This document shows, one piece after another, positions 1 to 6,881 of a stretch of DNA of 8,576 nucleotides (position 1 is the stretch's first letter; every line of letters begins with the position of its first letter). The notes below the pieces were generated by a model. That model did no database searches. It had not been told where the DNA came from and worked only from the letters and a program-made list of their open reading frames with translations. The stretch is taken from NCBI GenBank assembly GCA_016291915.1, contig JAEEZP010000240.1:1-8576 (forward strand), written 5' to 3'. The DNA is from Prevotella sp. GTDB lineage: Bacteria > Bacteroidota > Bacteroidia > Bacteroidales > Bacteroidaceae. Both the position numbers and the translations under genes were made by a program.

Positions 1-996
1 AAGAAATGTGAGACCCTTCTGCTTCAATCTGCTCAACAAGGTTATGCACCAGCAATGGGAAAACTTGCGTATTGTTTCCTGGATCTTGACGGAGGCAAAG
101 GCTTAGGTGGTCCAAAACAAGCGTACGAGTGGGCATTGAAGGGTGCTGAGAAGAATGATACTTGGGCGCAGTGGATACTCGCACAATGTTATCTTATGGG
201 GTATGGTGGTTGCAAAAAAGATACTGGACTGGCAGTGAAGTATTTGACTAAAGCTTCTGATGGTGGTCTCTCACAGGCTCAGGTGCTTTTGGCTGCATTA
301 TATGAGACAGGACGTTATGTGGAGCAAAATACGAACAAGGCCATTGATTTGTATGAAAAAGCTGCTCGACTAGGTCATGTAAACGCATTAAAACGTCTGG
401 GCAGTATTTATGCGGAACAAGGCGATTATGAGAAATCATATCAGTCTTTCTTAAAAGTGGCAAATCTTAAAGAACCGTATTCCATTTTCAGACTTGGTCT
501 ATTAGATGCTCTTTACAGGAAAGTTAGTGGTACGGAGAACTCGGTTTCCATGATTAAAAAAGGATTAAGACTGTTGCATAAAGCAGATAGTATGGGTAAT
601 GAGCATGCTCCTTATTATATAGGATTCCTTTATCATAACGGATTAGCTACTGACAATGGGGTTACAGTCGTTGGAATTAATACAGATAGAGCTATTGAGT
701 ATTATAAAAGGTCGGCAGAAAGAGGATTCCCTTTTGCTACCGACAATCTGGCACATCTGTATTATGAAGGAAAAATAGTCCCTAAGAATGGAGAATTGGC
801 ATTTAAATATGCCAGGGAAGCTGCAGAGAATACCAGATATGGAGCTGTTACTAATGCTATGCGTCTATTAGCTGCTTGCTATAGGTATGGAATCGGAACC
901 AAAACGGATTCAACAAAAGAAAAGTATTGGATGGAGCAGGCTGCAAAAAACAAAGATGTGACAGCCATGGAGGTTATGGGTGAAAAGATACAGTAG
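1..996 (+). CDS. Sel1-like (TPR-type) repeat protein, 5' end outside the window
   Basis: The frame is open from base 1 and ends at TAG 994-996, giving 331 visible residues. The first in-frame ATG (base 55) falls inside a repeat, after a typical Sel1 helix (LLLQSAQQGYAPA), so it is not the real start. About eight to nine Sel1 units follow, recognisable by A-x(3-4)-L-A/G-x-x-Y-x-x-G. They begin near residues 15, 53, 90, 126, 158, 200, 243, 280 and 319, mostly 36-39 residues apart, with longer spacing around 158-243 where loops are inserted. Sel1 repeats form alpha-solenoids that act as protein-binding scaffolds; no catalytic domain is visible. Any signal peptide or N-terminal enzyme domain would lie upstream. 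The gene reads as more AT-rich than the GH genes. No neighbour in the window clarifies its partner. The family call is firm; the function is unknown. Confidence 0.88.
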   Translation, partial: KKCETLLLQSAQQGYAPAMGKLAYCFLDLDGGKGLGGPKQAYEWALKGAEKNDTWAQWILAQCYLMGYGGCKKDTGLAVKYLTKASDGGLSQAQVLLAALYETGRYVEQNTNKAIDLYEKAARLGHVNALKRLGSIYAEQGDYEKSYQSFLKVANLKEPYSIFRLGLLDALYRKVSGTENSVSMIKKGLRLLHKADSMGNEHAPYYIGFLYHNGLATDNGVTVVGINTDRAIEYYKRSAERGFPFATDNLAHLYYEGKIVPKNGELAFKYAREAAENTRYGAVTNAMRLLAACYRYGIGTKTDSTKEKYWMEQAAKNKDVTAMEVMGEKIQ

Positions 997-1118
997 ATTG
1001 TGAAAAGCGTATGAAGTAAAAGGAAGTATTGCCCGTTGGCACTATATTGGATAATGGTGTAAATATCGCTGTTTAGCAGTCAGCAGTATTTTTCCTTATA
1101 CAAAGATTTTTTTAAAAA

Positions 1119-1198
1119 GGTTGTAAGGTTGTCAAAACCCTCTGTGGCAGTGGCTTTGCAACCTGCCGGTGGTTGTCAAAGGTTGTCAAGAGGTTGAC
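1119..1198 (+). repeat. Cluster of five GGTTGTCAA-like short repeats
   Basis: Copies on the plus strand: GGTTGTAA 1119-1126, GGTTGTCAA 1127-1135, GGTTGTCAA 1171-1179, GGTTGTCAA 1181-1189, and a diverged GGTTGAC 1192-1198. They form two clusters, of two and three, with starts 8, 10 and 11 bp apart, close to one helical turn within the second cluster. Between the clusters, CAACCT (1159-1164) is the reverse complement of AGGTTG (1118-1123), so a stem could form. The pattern looks like iterated protein-binding sites, but no promoter of the Bacteroidetes type is evident next to them. Function unknown. Confidence 0.6.
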
Positions 1199-1205
1199 AT
1201 GATTT

Positions 1206-1296
1206 GCTCAATTTTCTCGAGAATTCAGAAGCTTTAGTCACTAAAAGCCCGTCCAATGGTGGCCTTTTCTGTTCAATTCTCTAGAGAATTCAAAAG
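1206..1296. repeat. Pair of 26 bp direct repeats, each with a palindromic core
   Basis: Copy 1 is 1206-1231 and copy 2 is 1271-1296; they match at 22 of 26 positions and start 65 bp apart. Copy 1 contains the 10 bp palindrome TTCTCGAGAA (1214-1223). Copy 2 contains the perfect 16 bp palindrome AATTCTCTAGAGAATT (1275-1290). The spacer holds a short hairpin (1231-1248) and an imperfect inverted pair, AAAAGCCC 1243-1250 against GGCCTTTT 1261-1268, with one mismatch. Repeated palindromic cores suggest dimeric protein sites or the trace of a small element, but no target duplication or transposase is seen. Confidence 0.6.
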
Positions 1297-1348
1297 AAGT
1301 AATGTATGAATCACCTCAAATATTACTCTCCTTTTTACGAATCTATCG

Positions 1349-1375
1349 AAAAAAGACGGACCAGAAAAGGCCCGT
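1349..1375 (-). terminator. Intrinsic terminator of the GH92 gene
   Basis: Read on the minus strand, ACGGGCC (1375-1369) pairs with GGTCCGT (1362-1356) through seven pairs including one G-U, closing a six-base loop (TTTTCT). C and a run of six T (1354-1349) follow. It begins 46 bp past the GH92 stop codon, which is the expected place. On the plus strand the same stem is followed by TTTT then CC, so any activity toward the Sel1 transcript would be weaker. Confidence 0.82.
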
Positions 1376-1397
1376 TTTCCAATGATGTATAACAAGA

Positions 1398-1431
1398 TTC
1401 CCGTTCCTTCTTGCACTTTTGTCAACGGGAA
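1398..1431 (-). other. Hairpin overlapping the GH92 stop codon
   Basis: TTCCCGTT (1398-1405) and AACGGGAA (1424-1431) are perfect inverted copies, 8 bp each, with an 18-base loop. The right arm includes the first base pair of the GH92 stop codon region (1422-1424). No T-run follows on the minus strand, so it is not an intrinsic terminator by itself. It could shield the 3' end of the mRNA from degradation or be fortuitous. Confidence 0.4.
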
Positions 1432-3701
1432 ATACTTGGTTTCGTATAGATAGTAAGCAGTCCGCTCTTCACTAACTGCTCATGACTGATGCGATAGCTG
1501 TTGAATGCCTTACTACCTAATTCTATCCTCTTGATATATTGTTCATCAGACGAAGACTTCTGTTTCTCGATGACAATATCATGGGGATAGAATTTTCTGT
1601 CGGTATGGATAGTGATCTTGTCGAATGCCGGGGTAGTGATGGTGTAATATGGAGAACCGGGACAATCGGGGTAGATACCCATCATAGAGAAGATAGCCCA
1701 TGTTGACATCGTTCCGGTATCGTCATTGCCGGGAATACCGTCGGGAGCATCTTTGAAATATTTGTTCAGGAGCTCAGCTATAAGACGCTGCGTGCGCCAC
1801 TCTTCCCCTTTGAAATAACTGAAGAGATAAGGATAGGCGATATCGGGCTCGTTGGCAGGATCGTACCAACCCTTATCAAACACTGACTGTAGCTTATTAA
1901 CAAAGGCTTTCTTTCCACCCATCAGCTTGGCTAACCCCATCACATCATGTGGGATGTAGAAGGTGTAGTTCCACGCAGAGCCTTCATGGAAACCGGGAGC
2001 ATTGGAGAAATTCTCTCCTGCTTTCGGATCAAAAGGACTATAGAAAGAACCGTCTTTGTTGATAGGGCGCAAGGTGCCACTCTCCTTGGAATAGTAATGT
2101 TTATACTGTAGCGAACGGTTCAGATATTTCTTGGCTTCATCGGCATGCCCCAAGTCTTTTGCTAACAAAGATAAGGCATAGTCGGCAATATAATATTCCA
2201 AGGCATGTGAGACGGAGTTGTCGCCCGACAGATCAGCGGCATAATATCCGAGGGGAACATAGCCCTTCTCTAAATAAGGTGTGTTGTCAGGACGTAGCTT
2301 ATTCTCTGCATCGGGTAGGTTGGCTGACTTCTGGAATGCCTCGTATGCCGTCTGAATATCAAAATCGCGCAACCCCTTAAGCCAGGTATCTGTGATGACA
2401 GGGATGGCTGGATCCCCTTCCATGGTAAAGGTTTCCCTCCCATACAACTCCCATTTCGGCATCCACCCCCATTCCTTGTACATATCAACCATCGAACGTA
2501 CCATATCCAACTGTTGTTGCGGAGATAAAAGGGTTATCAACTGGTGTACATTGCGGTAGGTGTCCCACAAAGAGAAAACCGTATAACGATGTTTGTCAGT
2601 ATGCCCGTTTTTCTCACTTTCCATCATAGGATAATCCCCGTTGACATCGTTGACAATGTTCGGATGCAGATGTGCATGGTATAGGGCCGTGTAGAAGACT
2701 CGCTTTTGTGCCTCAGTACCACCCTCTACGGTGATAGCAGAGAGACAGTTATTCCATGACTGTCGGGCCGATTGACGCACCTTGTCAAACTGAAAACCTT
2801 GTTGTTCGCGTTCCAGATTCTCACGTGCATTGGCAACAGAGACAAAGGAGACACCCACCTGCACCTCTATCTGTTCGCCTTCCGCACATTGATAATTGAA
2901 GAAATATCCGATATCATTGCCGGCAATTTCCTTACCATAACGGGGATATAGCTTATACTTGCCATTATCAAGATCCCATTCTCCCTTCACCCCTTGCATC
3001 GGTGGCTGCAGTTTCCAGAAACCTGAAGATAGTGGCTTCTTCGAAACACGTACGACGAAATACATGGGGAAGACAGCCTGGGGATTGTAGCAGAAAGTAC
3101 CTAACAGTCGCATACCTTCGATCTCTGTATCACTCACCTTTCGGATGCTGGCACCTGTCTCATTCGTCAAACCTTGTCCGAGATTGATCAGCAGATGACC
3201 TTCTCCCTTCGGGAAAGTATATCGCTCGATAGAAGAGCGTAACGTACTACTCACCTCACATCGTATATTATATTTGTTTAACCGATTACTGAAATAACCG
3301 GGAGAAGCAACCTCGTTGCTGTATTCTGATCCGTAATGGTGATAATCGACATCCAAATCACCGGTGGTTGGCATGATCAGCAGTGTTCCTAATTCCGGAC
3401 ACCCTACACCACTCATGGTGACATGGGCGAAGCCGGTGAAGTACTTGTTGTTATATTCGTATGGAGCAGACCACCAGCGAGCGTCTTTGTCGAATACATT
3501 CAGGTCGGACCCCATCACATTGAAGGGAACGACAGACATCAGTCCGCGCGGGCATACAGCACCGGGATTGCAGACACTGAAGTTAGTCGTTCCGATAAAG
3601 GGATTGACATAATCAACAGGTTGCTGTGCCTGTAACGGAAGGACGGACATAACAAATAAAGTCGTAAAAGACAAGACTATCGTAAGGATGGCTTTTCTCA
3701 T
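1422..3701 (-). CDS. Secreted GH92 alpha-mannosidase
   Basis: A 759-residue protein with the size and motifs of glycoside hydrolase family 92, calcium-dependent exo-alpha-mannosidases common in Bacteroidetes. Residues 1-25 are a signal peptide with a likely signal peptidase I site after PLQA, so the enzyme is periplasmic or exported. The N-terminal beta-sandwich domain spans roughly 28-290 and the (alpha/alpha)6 catalytic domain roughly 320-740. Visible family motifs are DYVNPFIGT (30-38), HLHPN (344-348), SLWDTYR (377-383), FHEGSAWNYT (571-580), where E573 matches the catalytic acid, and GNDDTG (658-663), whose aspartates D660/D661 lie where the base is found. MSTWAIFSMMGIYP follows, as usual. 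No key residue is missing. The ATG at 3701 lies about 20 nt after the predicted transcription start and leads straight into the signal peptide. It is divergent from the GH3 gene. Bond specificity (alpha-1,2, 1,3, 1,4 or 1,6) cannot be read from sequence. Confidence 0.95.
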   Translation of the reverse strand: MRKAILTIVLSFTTLFVMSVLPLQAQQPVDYVNPFIGTTNFSVCNPGAVCPRGLMSVVPFNVMGSDLNVFDKDARWWSAPYEYNNKYFTGFAHVTMSGVGCPELGTLLIMPTTGDLDVDYHHYGSEYSNEVASPGYFSNRLNKYNIRCEVSSTLRSSIERYTFPKGEGHLLINLGQGLTNETGASIRKVSDTEIEGMRLLGTFCYNPQAVFPMYFVVRVSKKPLSSGFWKLQPPMQGVKGEWDLDNGKYKLYPRYGKEIAGNDIGYFFNYQCAEGEQIEVQVGVSFVSVANARENLEREQQGFQFDKVRQSARQSWNNCLSAITVEGGTEAQKRVFYTALYHAHLHPNIVNDVNGDYPMMESEKNGHTDKHRYTVFSLWDTYRNVHQLITLLSPQQQLDMVRSMVDMYKEWGWMPKWELYGRETFTMEGDPAIPVITDTWLKGLRDFDIQTAYEAFQKSANLPDAENKLRPDNTPYLEKGYVPLGYYAADLSGDNSVSHALEYYIADYALSLLAKDLGHADEAKKYLNRSLQYKHYYSKESGTLRPINKDGSFYSPFDPKAGENFSNAPGFHEGSAWNYTFYIPHDVMGLAKLMGGKKAFVNKLQSVFDKGWYDPANEPDIAYPYLFSYFKGEEWRTQRLIAELLNKYFKDAPDGIPGNDDTGTMSTWAIFSMMGIYPDCPGSPYYTITTPAFDKITIHTDRKFYPHDIVIEKQKSSSDEQYIKRIELGSKAFNSYRISHEQLVKSGLLTIYTKPSISR

Positions 3702-3727
3702 GGTCAGAACATTTTATTATTTGATGT

Positions 3728-3759
3728 CAAAAGTACGAAAAAAAGTTGGTTAATCCAAG
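3728..3759 (-). promoter_or_regulatory. Promoter of the GH92 gene
   Basis: On the minus strand, CTTG (3759-3756) is followed by 20 bp and TACTTTTG (3735-3728), matching the Bacteroidetes primary sigma consensus (TTTG about -33, TAnnTTTG about -7). Transcription would start near 3721, leaving a leader of about 20 nt that is AT-rich and has no Shine-Dalgarno sequence, as is usual in this phylum. It overlaps the plus-strand GH3 promoter by 15 bp. Confidence 0.75.
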
Positions 3760-3776
3760 AAAAACCAGTACTTTTG
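3745..3776 (+). promoter_or_regulatory. Promoter of the GH3 gene
   Basis: GTTG (3745-3748), a 20 bp spacer and TACTTTTG (3769-3776) match the Bacteroidetes promoter consensus. Transcription would begin near 3783, which puts the possible TTG start at 3774 upstream of the mRNA and so supports ATG 3810. The element is the mirror image of the GH92 promoter about base 3752: CAAAAGTAC (3728-3736) against GTACTTTTG (3768-3776), and TTGG (3746-3749) against CCAA (3755-3758). Confidence 0.75.
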
Positions 3777-3809
3777 TATATCATTGTCAAACCTGTTAAC
3801 CTAAGAAGA

Positions 3810-6158
3810 ATGAAAGATTTCAAATATATCCTCACCCTGTTACTGATTGTGGCAGTTGTTATGCAAACAGCGGCAAAGAAGACAGTTTATCCCTATCAGA
3901 ATGCCCAACTGCCAGTTCAAGAGCGTGTAAATGATCTGTTGTCACGGATGACTGTTGAGGAGAAGATCGGACAGTTGATGAGTCCTTTCGGTTGGGAGAC
4001 GTATGTGATTAACGGTGATAAGGTAATGCCTTCAGAGCATTTCAAACAATTGGTGAGGGAGCAGCATATCGGCATGTTGTGGGGAACCTACCGGGCAGAT
4101 CCCTGGACAAAGAAGACGTTGGAAAACGGATTAAATCCAGAACTGGCTGCCAAGTGTGGTAATGCCTTGCAGAAATTTGTCATGGAGAATACTCGTCTGG
4201 GAATTCCAGTCTTCTTGGCAGAGGAAGCACCACATGGCCACATGGCCATCGGTACAACGGTTTTTCCAACGGGTTATGGACTGGCTGCCACATGGGATAC
4301 ATCCTTGATGGAAGAAATCGGGAAGGTGATAGGAAAAGAAGTACGCTCACAAGGCGGACATATCAGTTATGGTCCGGTTCTGGATCTGTCACGAGATCCT
4401 CGTTGGTCACGTGTAGAGGAGACGTTCGGTGAGGATCCTGTATTGACAGGTGCGTTAGGTGCTGCTGAGGTGAGAGGATTAGGTGGCGGCAGACTCTCTG
4501 AGCCTTATGCTACTGTAGCTACCCTCAAGCATTTCTTGGCGTACGCCATTCCTGAGGGCGGACAAAATGGAAACTTTGCGCAGATTGGTCCACGTGAATT
4601 GAGAGAACAGTTCCTTCCACCGTTCCGTAAGGCGGTGGAAGCAGGGGCTCTTTCGGTGATGAGTTCGTATAACTCTATCGATGGTATTCCTTGCACAGCC
4701 AACAGTTATCTGTTTAGGGATATCCTTCAGAAAGAATGGAATTTCAAGGGATTCACTGTTTCTGATCTTCTGAGTATTAATGGCTTATGCGGAACACATC
4801 ATATTGTTCCTACGGATGTGGATGCTGCCGTTGCAGCGCTCAAGGCTGGTATCAATGTGGATCTCGATGGCAGCGCCTTCCGTTATCTCAAGGAGGAGAT
4901 AGAACAAGGAAAGGTTTCCGTTTCACTCCTTGATGAGGCTGTCGGTAAGGTGTTGAAGTTGAAGTTTGAGATGGGCTTGTTTGAACATCCTTATGTGGAT
5001 GTAAAGAAAGCAAAGGAGAATGTGCGTACACCGGAGCATGTCGGTTTAGCTTTACGTGCAGCACAGGAGTCGGTTACGCTTTTGGAAAACGAACATCAGA
5101 TATTACCGTTGAAGAAGAACCAGAAAATTGCCCTGATAGGACCGAATGCCGACAATATATATAATATGTTAGGCGACTATACTGCCCCGCAGCCTGAGGA
5201 AGTGATCAAGACGGTCTTTGATGGTATCAAGACAAAGGTAGATCCCTCACAACTTGTTTATGTGAAAGGGTGTGCAATACGAGATACCGCGAACAGTAAT
5301 ATCCAAGAGGCGATATCTGCTGCTAGGCAGTCAGATGTTGTTGTTGCCGTGGTGGGTGGTTCCAGTGCTCGTGATTTCAAAACCAATTATAAAGACACGG
5401 GTGCTGCAGAGACTGAAGGTGGTAATACTGTGAGTGATATGGAATGCGGTGAGGGATTCGACAGGGCATCATTAACCCTTTTAGGCAAGCAGGAGGAATT
5501 ATTGAAAGCCTTGAAAGCTACGGGCAAACCATTGGTCGTGGTGTATATCGAGGGGCGTCCGCTTGACAAGGTATGGGCTTCTGAGCAGGCTGAAGCATTG
5601 TTAACGGCATATTATCCGGGTATGGAGGGTGGACAGGCTATTGCTGATGTGCTCTATGGCGATTATAACCCCGCTGGTCGTCTGCCCGTGAGTGTACCTC
5701 GTTCGGTTGGGCAGTTACCTGTTTATTACAATAAGAAGGCACCAACCAATCATCCTTACGTGGAGATGAGTGATCAGCCATTGTATGCTTTTGGCTACGG
5801 ACTGAGCTATACCTTATTTAATTATAGTGATTTGCGCATCGTCTCCAAGGGAAACTGCCAGTATGATGTGACATTTACACTTACCAATACGGGCAACTAT
5901 GCCGGTGATGAGGTGGTCCAGTTGTATCTGCATCAAAGGGTTACGCCAGTGGTAGAGCCGCTCAAGCAGCTGAAGGCATTCAAGCGTGTTTATCTGCAGC
6001 CAGGAGAATCCAAGCATATAACACTTACACTGACAAAAGAAGATCTGGAGATTGTCGATGCTTCCTTACAGTGTAAGGTCTTCCCAGGGACTTTCGATGT
6101 TATGGTAGGTGCTGCTTCCAACGATATTCGACTGAATGGGTCGTTTACGGTGGAATAA
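3810..6158 (+). CDS. Secreted GH3 beta-glucosidase/beta-xylosidase-type glycosidase
   Basis: From ATG 3810 this is a 782-residue protein of glycoside hydrolase family 3, which releases terminal beta-linked sugars with retention. I reject the in-frame TTG at 3774 because it lies inside the promoter and precedes a clean signal peptide (residues 1-22, likely cut after QTAA). The (beta/alpha)8 domain covers about 35-395: EAPHGH (139-144), LSRDPRWSRVEETFGEDP (193-210), KHF (240-242), and KGFTVSDL (313-320) with nucleophile D319. The alpha/beta sandwich covers about 415-640; E548 in GEGFDR is a candidate acid/base. GYGLSYT (662-668) and a fibronectin III-like domain (about 680-775) end the protein. 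VSDLLSI in place of the common VSDW occurs in many Bacteroidetes members. I favour beta-glucosidase; beta-xylosidase is possible. It is divergent from GH92 and likely co-controlled. Confidence 0.93.
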   Translation: MKDFKYILTLLLIVAVVMQTAAKKTVYPYQNAQLPVQERVNDLLSRMTVEEKIGQLMSPFGWETYVINGDKVMPSEHFKQLVREQHIGMLWGTYRADPWTKKTLENGLNPELAAKCGNALQKFVMENTRLGIPVFLAEEAPHGHMAIGTTVFPTGYGLAATWDTSLMEEIGKVIGKEVRSQGGHISYGPVLDLSRDPRWSRVEETFGEDPVLTGALGAAEVRGLGGGRLSEPYATVATLKHFLAYAIPEGGQNGNFAQIGPRELREQFLPPFRKAVEAGALSVMSSYNSIDGIPCTANSYLFRDILQKEWNFKGFTVSDLLSINGLCGTHHIVPTDVDAAVAALKAGINVDLDGSAFRYLKEEIEQGKVSVSLLDEAVGKVLKLKFEMGLFEHPYVDVKKAKENVRTPEHVGLALRAAQESVTLLENEHQILPLKKNQKIALIGPNADNIYNMLGDYTAPQPEEVIKTVFDGIKTKVDPSQLVYVKGCAIRDTANSNIQEAISAARQSDVVVAVVGGSSARDFKTNYKDTGAAETEGGNTVSDMECGEGFDRASLTLLGKQEELLKALKATGKPLVVVYIEGRPLDKVWASEQAEALLTAYYPGMEGGQAIADVLYGDYNPAGRLPVSVPRSVGQLPVYYNKKAPTNHPYVEMSDQPLYAFGYGLSYTLFNYSDLRIVSKGNCQYDVTFTLTNTGNYAGDEVVQLYLHQRVTPVVEPLKQLKAFKRVYLQPGESKHITLTLTKEDLEIVDASLQCKVFPGTFDVMVGAASNDIRLNGSFTVE

Positions 6159-6169
6159 GGGTTTCCCAT

Positions 6170-6184
6170 ACCGTTAACAACGGT
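6170..6184. terminator. Short hairpin between converging genes, possible weak terminator
   Basis: ACCGTT (6170-6175) and AACGGT (6179-6184) form a perfect six-pair stem with a three-base loop, 12 bp after the GH3 stop and 29 bp beyond the stop of the opposing gene. Neither strand has a run of T after it, so it does not meet the intrinsic-terminator pattern; it may pause polymerase or protect the transcript ends. No better terminator is seen in this 54 bp gap. Confidence 0.35.
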
Positions 6185-6212
6185 TAGGCGTTCATTAATC
6201 ATTTTCCATCTA

Positions 6213-6881
6213 TCACCCGATCAATTTCAACAGTTGTCTTTCCGTTGCCTGTGGAAGGATGGTCTTAAGATGATCATAGATGAGATTAAAGGATTCCTTT
6301 GGCGTATGCTCAGTGCGACAGACTTCAACGCTATATAACTCCTCAGGTGTAGTGAGTAACGACCATCCCCAGCCATATTCCCGACCGTGTTTGTCGGTAG
6401 GATAGATAAAGTCTTCAGTAACAATGAAACAACCAGCCTGCAATCGAGTGACAAAACTGTCGAAACGACTGCGCATCTTCGGACCCGTGAAACCGCAGGC
6501 GGCACGTAACTCGCGGGTGATCAGGCTTCCGTTATCGCGAAGGATGCTGATGATCGCTTCTTCTATCGACCCCTCTGCAGGCATAGGGTGCTTGCTCCTG
6601 CGATAGTTATAGAAATCTGCCCACCACTTTCTGCTGACAAACCCTGCCTTTCCTGCAAAGAACTTACCATACATACAGTTACCTTCCGTAACAATCTGCC
6701 CTTTCCATTTCCATAAAGGCCAGTCCCATCCTCCATCGGGGAAAACGACATAGCGACAGTCGTCATCCACGATATCTTCTGCGGAGAAACTGGGGATGCC
6801 ACTGTCTAACAAGGGTAGGAATCCAATCTGCTGGATATATTCAATCAGTTGTGCACAACTGTGAATCTTCTCTCTATTCAT
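6213..6881 (-). CDS. Winged-helix protein resembling AlkZ-related proteins
   Basis: A 222-residue soluble protein with no signal peptide or membrane segment. The N-terminal part (about 1-95) is rich in aromatic residues (GGWDWPLWKWKG 50-61, YGKFFAGKAGFVSRKWW 71-87). Residues about 106-160 read as a winged helix, with SLITRELRAACGF as the helix-turn-helix part. It ends in a helical LPQATERQLLKLIG. From memory this pattern matches proteins named AlkZ-related, distant kin of AlkZ/YcaQ DNA glycosylases that act on interstrand crosslinks. At 222 residues it is far shorter than AlkZ (about 360-400), and I do not see the Q-x-Q catalytic motif, so glycosylase activity is not claimed. Its ATG overlaps the end of the upstream rhodanese gene by 8 bp (ATGAATAG), so it is probably translated by coupling and has no promoter of its own. 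Confidence 0.6.
   Translation of the reverse strand: MNREKIHSCAQLIEYIQQIGFLPLLDSGIPSFSAEDIVDDDCRYVVFPDGGWDWPLWKWKGQIVTEGNCMYGKFFAGKAGFVSRKWWADFYNYRRSKHPMPAEGSIEEAIISILRDNGSLITRELRAACGFTGPKMRSRFDSFVTRLQAGCFIVTEDFIYPTDKHGREYGWGWSLLTTPEELYSVEVCRTEHTPKESFNLIYDHLKTILPQATERQLLKLIG

Larger units (their letters stand above)
997..1421. other. Gene-free, repeat-rich intergenic region
   Basis: This 425 bp stretch lies between the converging Sel1 and GH92 genes. I find no credible gene: the longest readable frames are a 27-codon ATG frame (1302-1385) that runs through the GH92 terminator, and a 44-codon frame without a start (1063-1194). It holds a cluster of GGTTGTCAA-type repeats (1119-1198), paired 26 bp direct repeats (1206-1296), a small hairpin between them (GCTTTAG 1231-1237 against CTAAAAGC 1241-1248, one bulged A), and an intrinsic terminator on the minus strand (1349-1375). 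For two converging genes it is longer and more structured than termination alone needs. It could be the remnant of a lost gene or a site bound by a protein; neither is shown. Confidence 0.7.

Noticed and set aside
1063..1197. 44-codon frame without a start, covering the GGTTGTCAA repeats, possibly a gene remnant
   Set aside because: No start codon and no recognisable protein family; the repeats explain the repeated residues.
1119..1198. Short CRISPR-like array
   Set aside because: Units are only about 9 bp with irregular spacing, no spacers of constant length, and no cas genes.
1302..1385. 27-codon ATG frame in the intergenic region
   Set aside because: It runs through the GH92 terminator stem, has no ribosome site or promoter, and encodes nothing recognisable.
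2159..3635. Several plus-strand open frames opposite the GH92 gene
   Set aside because: They are antisense shadows of a well-supported coding sequence, with no family likeness or promoter.
3774..3809. TTG start giving a 12-residue N-terminal extension of the GH3 protein
   Set aside because: It lies inside the promoter -7 box and ahead of a clean signal peptide beginning at ATG 3810.
6170..6184. Strong bidirectional terminator between GH3 and the opposing gene
   Set aside because: The stem is good but short and no T-run follows on either strand, so it is listed only as a weak candidate.
6227..6802. Alternative-frame open frames of 79 and 92 codons within the winged-helix gene
   Set aside because: Out-of-frame shadows; the 222-residue frame has coherent domain structure and a coupled start.
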